From Neckera pumila (Eukaryota > Streptophyta > Bryopsida > Hypnales > Neckeraceae), in NCBI GenBank assembly GCA_963969595.1, contig OZ018408.1:29698108-29762107 (forward strand): a stretch of DNA of 64,000 nt, written 5' to 3'. Below, one piece after another: positions 34,011-47,900 of this stretch. The notes under the pieces are model-generated. The model did not search any database and was not told where the DNA came from. It saw only the letters and a program-made list of their open reading frames with translations. The translations under genes and the position numbers were made by a program. The number at the start of each line of letters is the position of its first letter. Position 1 is the first letter of the stretch.

Positions 34011-36429
34011 AAAGTATAGGTTGGATGTACCATATTCATTTATTTTAGGTTGTCTTCTTTTGCTATGGTAGCAAGCCAAATTAGACATTCTTCTCACTAT
34101 TTCCCCCAAGAAAATCCTCAATTTGTTTATTGTTCCTTTGAGGGCCTATATAGCTTGTACATGTCACATCTTTTGCACTTCATTTTATATATTCTTTGAT
34201 GACTTTCTAACATGGTCATATATAAACCTCCATTACCTCTACCTACATCTTTTTTATTTTCGGTGCAAACTACAACCCTAAAACTCCAACAAAATTTGTA
34301 AGCTACAACCCTTAACCAACAACAAAAGGTATTATTTAGAATCCCTAAATCACATCTACAAGGTTGTATTTATTATCCAAAAGTTAAGTGCACTTTTGCC
34401 AAACTAGAACTTTTAAATAACCATATCCCATATTTGATTTATAATAGAAAAATTAAGTCTAATAAACTATGTATCTACTTTATTTTACATCCATAAATTC
34501 AATGAATGATTGCATTTGCAAATTCTACATGTTAAAATCGAAATTGCACAATATTCATTGAAATTTATTTGACATCTTTTTTGGAAAATGCTTTTCAAAT
34601 TTGAATGATAAATTCATTTTTTGGAACAAAGTTTAGATAAATCTAATATAATTTATAACTTATATAATGTTTTTTCTATATTACACTTTTAATTATAGAA
34701 TCTTGATAATTTGGATAGACCACCAAAAATTCAGGAAAATCAAAATCAATAGAATAAATACATTTTCACATATCATAATTTGCTAAAAGCTTCAATAGTC
34801 AACCGTCTGCTCAAATATTATTTAAGAGAAACAGTAGTGCTATGCTTTCAAATATTATTAAAAAAAAACTAGATCATAAAATTAAAATAAATCATATTTG
34901 ATAGTCATCTAAGGGATTCAATAAAATTCTAAAATCAATTCCTTTACATCATTCATCTGTGGCAGCTAAACCAACAAAATCCAAAGATCAAAGTCAAAAC
35001 TCACTTTACAATTGCATCGCAGTACATTTGTAGATAGAACTTCTTAAGATTGAAAAGATGTTCTTTCTTGTAATGAGAAGTAAGATTGCAAAATGGCTAC
35101 AAGGCAGTTGATGATCAAAGACATGCTCAACTCAAATTTAGCATAAAATGAAATCAAAATTGGTATCAGTTTTAAATCAATTAGATGTGAAAAAGTTTCA
35201 AATTAATTAGATTGTTTCTGTTATATTTACCAACTTCTTTTAAATTTTTGTTGTACAAAATTATAACGATGTCAATTTTTCATTGAAGTAATTGAGATTT
35301 CTTTTTTCATATTGATAGACAATACTTAATCTCATTACATTAAAAATATGAAATTAAAACTTGTGATTTGGACAATGAAATTGAATTCATAGATTAGATC
35401 TAGGATTTGTAGTTAAAATTTCATCATGAATTGCATCATCACAAATTGCAGATGTACACTGATATGGAGCATTTTATTCTAATGAGATAGTTTTTGTTGA
35501 TTCATGGTCAAATCACTCCAAATATTCAAAGGAATTATACTATAAATTTGTAATGATGTTACAATTGACACCTTGACAACTTCAAAAAGATTCTCTTTGT
35601 GAAGGACAAATACTCTTAGACACAGGATGCTAAACTTGTCATTTAAAGTGGGCCTTGTAGTATAAATTTATCCTTGGAAAAAATACAAGAATTTTTTATT
35701 TTTTATATATGATAAAATTTGAAGATTTTGAATTCATATTTGCGATCAAAGGTTCCAAATTAGTTAGGAGAGGTGAAGAACATAGAAATAAAATGGCACA
35801 AAATAGGGGGTTATTTTTTATAATTAATTTTTAACCCTACAAAATCCAAAATTCATCCTATAGGGCCAACTTTGAAAGAATGGTTTTAACATCCTACTCC
35901 TTTAACCACTTTGATGATACCTTAAAGTATCCCCCAAACCGCCACATTTTGCTACTATGTCTAGTTACTATTATCAGAATGGTTAAATGTTCATCTTTTC
36001 TTGTAGGTAGGGGAAAAGAGGATCCAATGCACCCAAAAAAACAGCAATGTTTAGATACCATGGGTCGTTGCAAGAAATGGCGTCCACTTTTGGTCCATTT
36101 TAGCTTGTTTTCGGCCAGTACTCCAGTACTCATGAGCTTTTCCATATGAATTTTTTAAAAATATATAAAATAAGTACAATTAGTACAAGACTTAAAGTAG
36201 CATATCCTCAAAATTTCAGATCTAAAAAAAATCTAGGTAAAAAGTTATTCACAAAAAAGAGCGAGCTGAAATTTTGAAGAAAATACATACTTTGACATTT
36301 TAATTTGTAAAAAATAGAAAAAATAATTTTCAAAAAAAGTAAAAATAGACCATTTGGGAAGACTTTATGCTGAAGAGATTTGACTAAAAAATTGATCTTG
36401 AAGTCATATAAAATGTTTAGAACTGTGCG

Positions 36430-36810
36430 CGCAAGAGAGCCCTCTTTGCATGGATGTAGACAACACAAAATAAAATATTTTTATATGCCCCTTGGTAGAA
36501 ACATGAGTTCCTACTATGCAAATAGACCATAGAAATTTCAGCTCTAAATCATTAAATTTGGGTACTCCTTTTTACTCAAAACCCCTAAATCGCAAAACGT
36601 GACAAATTAGCTAAATTGAAATTTAAATATAAAATGATTTTTAAAAATTTCTGAAAAATATGAGATATAATTAACCTCAAGTTAGACATCTCCAATAAAA
36701 AATTCAACTTCATGAAAATTATGCTTCAAAAGTTATTGCAAAAGGAAGCTTCCACGAACTCCTTGTGACAATTCAATAGTACCGGTGTTTCTTGCAATGA
36801 CCCCCATATA
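36430..36810 (+). repeat. Dispersed repeat family C, copy 1
   Basis: Colinear with 53480-53830: 'acacaaaataaaatattttt' versus 'acataaaataatacttttt', 'cctactatgcaaatagacca' versus 'cctactatagaaatatgcca', then 'aaatataaaatgatttttaa' versus 'aagtataaaatgatttttta'. Both end close to 'tttcttgcaat' or 'ttttttgcaat'. Confidence 0.75.
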
Positions 36811-37229
36811 CTAAAGTTATGAAGAATCAAATTGTTATTGATAAAGGTTCTAAAATTGTTTCTTCCATGTACTTTAGGTACATATTGATTTTGGGAGTTG
36901 TACATTGGCGGTTTTGGATCAGTGGCACATTTAGGAGGGGAGGGGGGCTTACCTTAATTCTTTATCACCTTATATCACATTCCTTTATTTTGTCACTAGG
37001 CCCTATGGAATGGATATATTAGGTGATTTGAGTTCCTTGTATTTATGGTAATTATGTGTAACATTTTTTAATAGGAAAGAAGAATCTCACGTTATTCAAA
37101 CTCTTGTAGTATTCAAATTAACGTATAGATATTCCATACTAATGGTACCATTGTTGCAACTATAACATTCTAAAACAACAATCATGATCTCTAAAACTTT
37201 ATAGACATCCCTAAAATATATCTATGGAG

Positions 37230-37330
37230 GACCTGGTAGTAAAAAATTATCAGATTTTTGGATGAATAGGTGCATTATTTGTTTCAATAGTTCTCTAGAA
37301 GTCGTTTGTTGGACACTTCTAGTTTTAGGT
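37230..37330 (+). repeat. Dispersed repeat family D, copy 1
   Basis: Shares 'atggat(g/c)aataggtgcatt', then '(g/a)tt(t/c)caatagt..tct' and 'aagtc(g/a)t' phrases in order with 49205-49325. Confidence 0.6.
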
Positions 37331-39834
37331 GTTCTTAGTGGGACATAGTTCCAAAAAGAAAGTTATGGCTTATACTCATGAAGAATGTTTTGACATTTGT
37401 ATGTTTTTAGAAAGAATATTATTTCTTGTGTGAGCTACAAAACTGTATCTATATCATATCATTTCTCATGAATATGTGGGTTCTTTTGAGTGTGATAGAG
37501 ACATTCAACTAGTTCATTTGAACTTGTAAAGATTGTTCTAATATCCACAACAACCTTCCCCTATATTAGAAATATAATATTCTTTTTAGTTTGTCAAGCC
37601 TCCATGCATAAGAGACATTGTATTTTTCCTTGCTTGCCAAGGCTAGGTTCTAAATTTAAGAATACTCTAAAGATTGAATGAAAATGTGCAAGAATGAATA
37701 CATGACCATCGAAATGGATAAAGTATTGACAACGGGTTCAGATACTCTATTCTTTAGCTCTAACTACCTAATCAACTATATATGGTTACTCCAAAATTTT
37801 AGCTCATTTCGGTGTATGGGCAATTAAATTCCTTTGAGTGTGTAAAACAATTTTACGGGCAATATTGAAGGTTAGTTATTAGAAGTTTTAATTTTTCATT
37901 GAAAATAGAAAACATTTGATTTTTGAGAGGTTCTCAAAGGCATATACAATATGTGCCATTAGTAGAAGAGTAAAGCTTGCCAATTTTACTTGATTTCCGG
38001 GCTTTGAGCAAAGCTTGCCAATTTGAGATCTAAAAAATTGTACTTGCTTTGAAAATTTCCAAATGAAAAGAGCAAGATGTTTTCATGATTTTTACCGTTG
38101 AAAATTTAAACAAGCAAGCAATTGGTTTGGAGTTATTTGCTATTTTTACTTATTAAAAAAATTGAATTTCAACAATTGCAAGGTGGATTGTATAATGAGT
38201 TTGATAGGTCTACATTTGAAATTAAGGTTTGGAAAGTGCATTTTAGTATGCTAATACAAATTTCTAGTTGTCTATGTCACCTCTCATGAATCCCAAAAAT
38301 CTCTTATATGCAAATTTCTCAAACATTGTAGAGAAGGGCAACATACTAGAAATAGGACACAAGCATTTCTCTTGTAATAATCTTACAATTCCTACACAAT
38401 TTCACATTCAAACTAATATGCACATCTATACGGTTAGGTTTTGAAAAAAACCCAATTTTTTTCATTGGAGATAATTATATGCTCATGCTCATTTTCATAG
38501 GAAAAACACACTTGTAAAGGCTTAGACATGGAGGCGTTAATACATAGATATTCCTTCAAGAAAAAGTAAAATATTAGTATTGTAGCTAAAAATAGCGGAA
38601 CCAATTCATTGCTTTTACAACATATAATTTATTTTTTTCATAATCATAAAAATCAAGTTCACCTATTTCAATACTCCTTGAAATCCTTTATGGTTTATTT
38701 ATTTTAAAAAAATCATTTTTTTCGAGAAAAATTATTTTTCCAATATTAATTTCAACTCCCTAAGTCCATAATAAGTCTAGAAATATTTTTTGAAAAATCC
38801 TGACGTGATCGGTATCAAGTGAAAGAACGAATCGACTTGACAGAAAGTACTAGTAACCCACGACCCACGACGACAGTGAGAACGGAATCATGAGTGCCAA
38901 GTTCCATCTAAATTCATCCACTTCGACGGACAACATTCATCCATTGACGGGAGTCAAGAGTGAGTGTTCAGTTCTGCTGAAGCAGAGACTCGGAGTTCTC
39001 TCTCTCTTGCAAGACTTTGCAAGACCTTAGCTCGCGAGAGAAATCTTTGATATTTAATTTTGCAAACTCGCAAGGGCGTTGCTTCGGAATTGTGAGCTCG
39101 TTCGTTGGAATTGCTTAGCGCCGGTTTCTGTCTCTCTTTTGCTCTAAGACGCTCTTGATTCTATAAACTGTAGGGAAACTTGGGAATGTTTGGAGGTTCC
39201 CAAGGTTTTTGCTTTTCGGATGTGTGTTTTCTTTGCATCCGCGTCGCATTACTTTCGCTGGAGCTTCATCGTCTTTCTGGTTTGACGCGACGAACTCACA
39301 TTGGTATGATTCTTGCGTCACTGTGTTTTTTTGCTGTTCGTAGGGAAGTCGAAGAGGAATTTGTGAGCGAGCGGTGCTTTTGATTGTTTTGAAGGATGCT
39401 CGAATTGATTTTACATGTAATTTATCGGTGTTCTTAGATTTTCGGCTGTGTAGGACTGCTTCTTTGCGGCGTTCTGAACTCTCTTTAAGTATGTTCCGGA
39501 AGGGTTGTAGAGACGGATTTTGCTTCTGTAACTTAGTTTAAACGCAAAGAAGAAACAGGTAGCAAATCTTGAAGAAATACGAAACAATGCTTTTGTATAT
39601 AACGGTCCGTACAATCTGAAATCGCTCACGGTGACTTTCTGTTTGATGTATTGAGTGAATGGCTGGCTAGATACGGAGTTTCGTTTGTTTTGCCACAAAA
39701 TGAAACAGACAGGTGCATGTAAAGTAATAAATATTATCAATTTTATAAGAGAAACCTTACAAGAGAAATCTTACAAGAGAAATCGCTCACTGATGTATTG
39801 AGTGACACTTCTCTGCTCAGATCGACTTTCGTAG

Positions 39835-42800
39835 ATGATGGACGACCCTGATAGCGACGACTACGATTCAGACGAAGTGAATGAGGCGTTCGAGTTAGCT
39901 TGGGATGGTCTTCAAAACAGTCAATTGAAATGCCTAAACTCTGACGGTACATTTCGATGTCCCTTCTCTCCGGGTCGCAAGAAGCAAGACTACAGGTATA
40001 GTGAAATTTTCCAGCATGCTGTGGGCGTTGGTAAAGGTAAGCGGGGCCCCGTGCCTGCTGGAAAGCACCGCGCCTTGCAGAAATTCCTAGAAGAGAATTT
40101 GGCAGGAAGGGCTCAACCTCAGGCAGAACGAGTGATCCATTTGCAGCAAGAGATACCTGCGAGGATTGACAGTGACGATAAACGAGTCCGTCCTTGGATG
40201 GGCATATTACAAAATATTGACAATCGGACTCGAAGGCCTAGTGATGGATTCCGTATTGGCGTTGGTGGGTCAGAGATTAAAGAGCACCTCAAGGTACTGA
40301 GCATTCTCACCCTAAGGGTTTGAAAAAATAGATTGAATTCCGTTATTTGTGTTGTGGGATTGCCCTTCGATGTGCTCCAAGGATTAACTCGAATCTGTAT
40401 TCTTATTTCAGGCCTTCAATCCAGAATCGGTTAAGGTATTGTATGATTATAGAGGTCACCTGGGCATGGCTGTCATTGGATTCCGAAACTCGATGGATGG
40501 GTTCAAGGATGCTGAAGCATTTGATAATAGTTTCTTTCACAAGAAACGAGGACGTAGAGATTTTGACAAGGACTTTCCGCATGAAAGTGGCACACACTTG
40601 TACGGGTGGATGGCTACTAAGAAGGTATGTCTTTCGTCTTAACTAACACTCAGTTTTCTTAATTCTTTTCATACATAAAGATTTCATGACAGTAAAGGGG
40701 ATGTGTCTCTTGTGCAGGATTTCGATGGCACTAACAAAGGTAGTCACAAACTCCTGATCGAGCACCTGAAATCGAACGGCGATCTGAAGAGTCTCCCAGA
40801 GATTGTAAGAGAACTGGAAAATACAGCACAGCAACAGGTGCGAAATCTGAAGGAGGTCGTGATAAAGAAGGAGGGTTTCTTGCAAAGTACTCATCAAAAG
40901 AACTGGACCTTGAAAAACAAAGTAGAAGATGTTACAGCACAGCGCGAGCAAGCTGAGCGCGAGAAGCTCCAGCTCATCGAGGACCATAAGAAAGGTAACT
41001 AAAGGCGTTGTTCTTTCTTTACTTAAATTTTATGCAGACCGGCTGATTCTGTTGTCAGGGTTGAGGTAGGTTGTTTGAAGCCTGTCTGATGGTCTCTTGT
41101 TAACTGTCTCTGCAGAACTCGAAGACTTGCAACGAGCGGCATCGATTGCAGCCGAAGAACATGAGAGAAATATGAGCGCCCATCGTTTAGAGTTTTCGAA
41201 CAAGATGACAGATCTAGAATGCAAAAGCTCTGAACTTGAAACCTTGAAACTGGAGAGTGAGGTTGAGAAGGCTCGATATTATGCGGAAAAACAAAAGGTA
41301 CTCAGGAACTTTCAATTGTCCGTCAATTTAAAGCCTTCGTTGTGTTGTGCAGTTCGTAGTCGATGCATGCGGGTGGTTTCTTATCTCTCAAGATTTGCTG
41401 GTTTCATTGCCAGACACAAAAACTATTAGCATGGTACAAGGGTCAGGTCAAGCAACAGGAAGAGCAGCAGGTCAAACAGATTGAGCTCATCAAGAAGCAC
41501 AAGGTGAGGATTTTTTCTCCGCTTACAGTATCATGTATCACGCGATTCACTATAAGATTCACATTCTTGATATTGATGTCTGTACAACTCTCATCTCATG
41601 AATGCCACTACAGGAGGAAAGTGACAAATTGGAGAATCAACTTCAAGAGCAACGGAAGAAACTCCAAGCGAAGCAGAGGCGCGAGTTGGAGAGTCAGCGA
41701 GTGACGGAGCAGCTGGAGACCGAGAAAGCCAAGAAAGCAGAAATTATCGAGGCTAAGAAAGAGGAGACACAGAAAGAAAAGGAGGAGTACGTGAACAAGA
41801 TTTCTGAGTTGGAAGAAAAATTGAAAGATCTTGAGGAAGATATGGATGCTGGCCAAGATCTCGTGACGCAACTGGCAATTTCTCACAGACAAGCAAATGA
41901 TGAAGTCGAATCGGCCAAGAGCACAGTAATGCAATCAAGAGTGAGTTAGATTATCTTCCTTGGGTTTTATTTTTAAATTAGATTGTTGACTGCCTTAGAC
42001 TTTGTTTTTGACTTTGTTTTATATGACTCTGTTTCTAAGCTTTAGATTCAGGTTCAGTGATTGAAATACGTTAAAGAACGTTTAACATATTACTGAGCTA
42101 GTTTTATTACGTCTTCTGGCACCCTGGCGTTCATAAGAATGCAAGAGGACACTTCGCTCACACTTTTTGAGCAGTAGTGTCATGACAATCTGTTCCATGC
42201 TCTGTTTTTGTAACCCAGATGCTGCACAAGTACGGCACATCCGAAATCGGGGTGAAGGTCTTGGGAGCGGTAAATACAGAAGGATGGTGGGAGGAGTGTA
42301 AGCATAAGTTTAAAAGTGAGATGCTTTTCCAGAAATGGACAGATTGGATTGAATCTAAACTGATGCCAAAGCAGACCTTCAATCCAATCAAGGTGGTTCC
42401 GGACGGGAAAGGGGGAAATAAGGTTTGGAGCTCACTTATATGATAGTTCGTAATTTGAGTTTGTAAAATGCGTAGGTGTTTGACCTAGGGTTCTGTATTT
42501 TCTATCCTTGTGTGAACTTTGCCGTATTTACTTATTTTCCAACGGAAATGAGGTCTTTGGTCATTCCGATTGGTTTCCTTTGATTCATCGTGGAAGAAGT
42601 TTCGCTGCTTTGGTTGTGCAGGCGTGTCTCAAATATGACCATGGACTGGTTTCACAATTGATTGCTTTTATACGTGAAATGTCGCTTTTATATGTGTTTA
42701 TTTGTGCTTGCTGTGATTCTGCAGAACGTGATTGATGAGGACGATGAGGAATTGACGAAGCTTCGCAAGAAGTACGGTCCTTTAGTGGCCAATGCCGTCG

Positions 42801-43093
42801 GAGTTGCCGCCTTGGAGATTGCAACTTGGAACCCTAGCGGAAGGTATAAGATCTCAATGGCATGGGATTTCCGAGCAGACCGAAAAGCCACTATGAGTCA
42901 GATACTGGAGCTTTTAATTGAGGTAATCCTACAAAAGGAACAGGACGTAGCCGAAAAGGACAAGCTGATTGCAGAGAAGGAACTGGAAGTGGACGAAAAG
43001 AACAAGCTGTTGGAGGCGTTGCAGCCTCCTAGCAAGACCGGGAGCAGGATCGTCACTCGTCCTGCACCAAAGAGGAGGAGACCTCAGGCTTAA
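39835..43093 (+). CDS. IDN2/FDM-type protein: zf-XS, XS, coiled coil, XH (8 exons, 706 aa)
   Basis: Family members bind double-stranded RNA and act in RNA-directed DNA methylation, usually as IDN2-FDM/IDP complexes (knowledge from Arabidopsis). Exons: 39835-40293, 40412-40624, 40718-40994, 41116-41297, 41414-41503, 41614-41940, 42219-42422, 42725-43093. Introns are GT-AG and the frame is continuous. A TAG directly before the ATG fixes the start. Order of parts: acidic N-terminus; zf-XS-like segment about 33-75 (C42-P-F-S45, then QHAVGVGKGKRG); XS domain about 118-245 (PWMGILQNI, DYRGHLGMAVIGF, HLYGWMATKKDFD); long charged coiled coil about 275-515; XH domain about 517-655 (GWWEECKHKF, NVIDEDDEELTKLRKKYG, WNPSGRYKISMAWDF); short basic tail rich in Pro and Arg. 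The XH domain separates it from SGS3. The second Cys of the usual zf-XS CxxC is Ser here. Which paralogue it is (IDN2 or FDM1-5) cannot be told by eye. Confidence 0.93.
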
Positions 43094-44922
43094 CGCAATG
43101 TATGTTCAGGAGTGAAGCCGAACAGTGAATGGTGATATTTCTGTGAGGATTTTTGTCTTCTTCCTATAGAGAAACCTCTTGTCATACAAATTTTTTTTTA
43201 TATGTATTTGTTTACCTGTGCCATTGTTTCAGACATCACCTGCATTTCAACCCCAAATCCGACCTACCTCCACCTCCACCCTTTTTGCAAACCTGTTCTT
43301 TCAAGGAATTTTTTCTTAATCGTAACCTCCGACCTACCACCACATCGCCACCCATTGTGCAGATCTATAATTGCATGGCTTCACAACCCTAATCTCTTGC
43401 CCACCATCACTTTGGTGCCACTTGGAAGGTCATTGGACTTAAACAAACAACCCAACCAATACAGAAGTTAGATATATGTATTCAATTGATGCTTCAATAA
43501 CCGTCAGGTGTTGGTTTTTCATTGTGTCACGTGCTGTAATTGTGATCATGGGAGACCCTGGGACTTCATTTAAATGTAGTGAATCAAATTTTTCAAAACT
43601 TTATGTTAACTAGGCAGTTCAGATAGATTAGAAAAAATCACTTTTTTCAAAAACAAAAATTTGAAATTCTAGAGTACATATATGTGGAAAGCTTCGAATC
43701 ATCCCATTTTGATCAATGGATCAAAAGTTATGAAGATTTTTAGTTTGCGGGCAGGTATAGATTCTCTACTCTAAAATAAACTTTGAAGTCCTTTATCTTA
43801 CTCAATTGTCAATATTTTTTGAAAAAAATAAAATCCTAGGATGTGATTGTTTATTACAACATTGCAACCATTGAGATTGACATTTTTCAATTCTATAATT
43901 AAATTCTTGACATTTTAGTATTTTGAATCACTCTCTACTACTATCTGCTTACTATTTTTTTCCTATATGTTGGACAATTTTAAATGAATTGAAAATTTTC
44001 AAGCATAAAGCCAACTTGTCTAGGAAAAAGAATCCAAAGAAGCACCATCATTTTGAACATTTTTTCATTGAAAAGTGAGCTTGTGAAGTGCAGTGGCCCT
44101 GCTTAACAGGGCCAAAAAAATGATTTCAGGGAATTTGAATGCTTATATCGTTTCCTCCCTCAATTCATGATGTGAAGAAGACAAATATACTCCCTGGGAT
44201 GCCTAAGGACCCCAATCTTTATTGAAAAATTCAGAGCGATTCATTTGTGAGGGACCACATGAACCAATCGTAGGGGTTCCAAAGAATTTACAGTACCTAG
44301 AAGTCACAGCAAAGCGGAAAAATGGAAACACTGGTACCTAATGGTAACACTACTGGAATGGTAATGCTTCTCATACTAATAAATGAATCCCGAAAGAGAG
44401 AATTCCACTTAAACGAGACCAGATATGGCTCTTGCTAAATTCACCCTGCTACTGATAAATCTATCACACCATAAGAGAAAAATTGTCACCGGAAGTGCAT
44501 AATTTAGAAATAACACAAGCCAATAAAAACCACAAATGAAATCTCCTAACGACACTGTAATTGCCCCAAAAAATCCTGTTAATTTGAGAAATCGACGCTG
44601 TGTTGAGAATACCATTACCTGAATCAGATATCAATTTCCTTCCTCCTTTGCATCTATCATCGGTCTTTTACAACTGACACTTTATTTTACAACTAACACT
44701 TATTAACTCTAGAACTAGTAGTACTCTATTTCACCCACTGAGAGACAATCCTAGGCTGATTTCACGAGGAGGTTAATATATGTACACTAGAGTTATCCGT
44801 CAAGCAAACGCGTGCTGACCCAGTGTCAGTAAAAAGGAAGAGGTGTGTCTAAGGGGGAAGTCTCGGGATTCGTACTACTACTAAGAATTAATGGATACTT
44901 ACCTCTACTATTCGCTTAAAAA
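43094..44922. other. Convergent intergenic region between the IDN2/FDM gene and LIP5
   Basis: The 3' ends of the two genes face each other. AT-rich, with no gene recognised. A 68-codon hydrophobic minus-strand frame at 44409-44615 probably lies in the LIP5 3' UTR and has no recognisable family. Confidence 0.6.
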
Positions 44923-47900
44923 TCATTCCACTGCCGACGGTGATGTCAGCAACTCCAGCGATTTTCTCAAGTATGAGATGGCAGTGGGAATATCATCGAA
45001 AGCCAAAGCACTGACTGCAAACCTGGATGCTTTATGCGCTTCCACCACTTGCCCTGGTGAGGGCTTGAAGTCACTGTCGTAGTTCCCATTCAACTGGTAT
45101 CCTGTTGTAGAACTCTCAGGTCCAACAGGAGCACTGCTTGTTCGCGAAATTGGAGCTTCCGAATGTCTGGCAGCTCCATGAGGGGGAAACTGTGGAGCAG
45201 CTGGAGGCGGATACCCACCGGGTGCAGATGGAGGCTGATAACCACCGGGTGCAGATGGGAAGACGGAGGGGTAATTGGACGCTGCAGAACTGGGCCACTG
45301 TGGCTGCTGTTGCTGATGATGATACTGTGCAGGATCCTGCTGAGAATAAGGGTTGAAACTGGGCGGAGGAGAGGTAGTGAAACCTGGAGGGTCGGTGGGG
45401 TACGAGTAGGTGCCAATTGTATGAGCCCTGTCATTTCCACCTAAAGAATCGAAGGGCGTAGGAGAGGAGTGAGGATAGGGTGATTGTTGATGAGAAGGGT
45501 TCCCTGCATTATTATCAGCGGGAGCATATGGGTTTTGATAGGAAGGGGGGATAGGGTTGGAGGGAGCAGATGGAAGATTGAAATCTTCGTCAAAGGATTT
45601 GTTGTAGGACGGTTCTGAGGGTGGCGGTGGAGTCACACTTTGGTGGGAGGCAGTGTCTGGATACGTAGGTCCGAAAGATATATTCTTGTCTGAAGCGGGA
45701 GGCGACGAAGGTGGTTGTTGCGTTTCTGGTGCACTGCTAATGTTCCCCTGAAAAATAGGAAGATAAATAATCATCAATCATCAAAGTTGATGTATCGGAT
45801 TTACACCTAAAAGGATACAAAGCCTTCCTTTTGGTTGGCTCTTGCTGGCAATCGGCAGATGATTGCAAATTGGCAATGCATCTTAGCTTGTATTTTGGGC
45901 ACTATGAATAAAAAAAATATTTTTATAGGTTTTTATGCTCAGACAAAAGTCTCTGGTGACTTTTTGGGTAAGGGTTGCAATCAACTGTAGTTCCCTCAAA
46001 TGAACAATTTACATCTGTCAGTGCACCTCAAAAACTGAACAGTAGCTGAAATTGAAGAGACATAATTGAGAATTCCCAAAGCGACAAATGATGACGGGAA
46101 AATAAGAAAAATCAAAAGAAGAACCCAAACCTCGATGGTGTCAAAGGTTGGGTCTAACGCATCAGCTATGTCATGTTCATTGACCGGTGGGCCAGGAACC
46201 GGCTTCCTTCCCTCTGCCATTGCTTTACGAATGTCCACGGCCTTCCAACCTGCGTACTTTTGTTTTTCCTGGATCTGTTTCAAGTACAAACCATATGAGC
46301 AACATCAAATATATAATAGGAGTTTCAATAAAATTAGGCAATTTCAGGAAGTTTTGGACAAACATCATAAAGAGAATCGTTGCCTTGATTTGTGGGAAGG
46401 TGCCTCCCCATTATCATCACGGGGTGTCCCGTATGATCACAATGACCTTCCCACATATCAAGGCAAAGATTCTTTTTATAATGTTTTTGTCCAAAAATTC
46501 CTGAAACAATTCAATTTTACAAAAAACACTGATGCGTCACAAGCATGGAGAGAAGGCAAGGACCCTACTACGAGCTCGGAACTGTCCAGAACCCAAAGTT
46601 AGACAAGTTGCTGGTAAATAACTTACATCAGGTGGCAATTCACCAAACTGAAGCAGGACCTCAAAGAAAATACTCGCCGCATAAAAAGTCATAGCAGTCT
46701 TCCTGACAAACAACAAAGACATCATTAGAATCACCTCTTCACACTCCTTTCGAATGCTATTTAACGCTTCATCATTAATTTGTAGGCGGCTGAGATCCAA
46801 CAACTCATATCATGACACCCAAACAAACACCTCGAAAGTCTTTCATTCGTTCACGAGTCGCTAATAACTAGCTTATCATCAGCGCTATATTCAGCACTCA
46901 ATCCTTCTTGCACCGTCCATTTCGATCAATTCACTTCTCTCGCGCTATTACAGTGACAAACCATACAGAAACTCTAGAGCACCCCAAGACTTTGAGGTGA
47001 TTTGTGACAACCTATACTTAATAGTCACACTCTGTCCTTAATACTAAGAGCTAAAGGGTGATTTTGAGACGCACAAATCAGCACGACCAGCTCGATCCTG
47101 CTTGTCAGCTTTGGTAAACACGCGCAGAGCAAAGCCTTCCATGTACATGTTATCATCGGGACTTAGTTTCACAACCTTCTTATCCTGCACAATCACATGC
47201 TCGTCAAATTAATACCGCGGAACCATCTAGGACTTAGTCAACGAATCTAGTTCTGTAACTTGTGTTACTTGTAGACAAGGCTTTATAGAACTGAAATATG
47301 TAATAACAAAAACTGACCCAACCCTAATTTGTTATCAACAGGCCTCTCCATTTCCAATTGCTTGTAAAATTCTTTCACTTTTCCAAAAATCACAAACACA
47401 GCCGACAATATTAAAAAAGCTCTCCCTATCGTTAGTTCGAATTTCACGGTTTAGGCTCACTAAACCTAATCTGTTTTCAACACTCTAGCTTGGCCATGGA
47501 GATTGCAACCCCGTCTGAAGCAGTAAAAGGGGCTTGACATGGAAAGGCATCTATTTCCAGCTGCTTATATAACTTAGTTTCCGCATCTTCAGTTTGGATT
47601 CACCGATTTATTTGGAACACTCTTAAAGCAACTGATTCTTTGGCGATGACCATCAACTCACAAAGCAAGTACCTGGTTCGAAATGTCTACAGGTTGATAC
47701 CATCAAAGGTTGAACCCTAACTTCACCCGTCCAAATTTATCTACCTCCCAAAGTCCAATTCTAGTCGAAATCAATTAAACAAAAGCGAAAAGCACTGGCG
47801 TATCGACTGTAGGAACATACTTTTTCTAGCTGATTCATAAGAGAAATAAGAATTAACTTCGTCTCATTCGTGCGCTCCTTCGGCGGAATCTTCAACCCTT

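Larger units (their letters stand above)
32407..39834. other. AT-rich intergenic region between RBL and the IDN2/FDM gene
   Basis: About 7 kb without a recognisable gene. It holds copies of dispersed families C (36430-36810), D (37230-37330) and F (33520-34010). From about 38,850 the base composition rises; this is probably promoter and a 5' UTR with an intron ending in CTCAG at 39820, just before the ATG at 39835. Confidence 0.6.

Noticed and set aside
41608..41934. 108-codon Leu/Phe-rich minus-strand frame
   Set aside because: It is the antisense of the Lys/Glu-rich coiled coil of the IDN2/FDM gene; such shadows always look hydrophobic.
42609..42724. Extra exon between XH exons of the IDN2/FDM gene after a TTGTGCAG acceptor
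   Set aside because: Joining 42422 directly to 42725 keeps the XH domain continuous (DGKGGNK then NVIDEDDEEL); an inserted exon would disrupt it.
28012..43093. RBL and the IDN2/FDM gene as a chromatin-silencing gene cluster
   Set aside because: They are ~7 kb apart with repeats between them, and act in different pathways (H3K4 methylation versus RNA-directed DNA methylation); adjacency is best explained by chance.
45163..45444. Plus-strand frames rich in Trp/Gly/Arg
   Set aside because: Antisense of the Pro-rich linker of LIP5; no independent evidence.
46066..46602. 178-codon plus-strand frame across LIP5 introns
   Set aside because: It runs antisense through an exon, an intron and the foldback; openness is explained by the inverted repeat and overlap, and no domain is recognisable.
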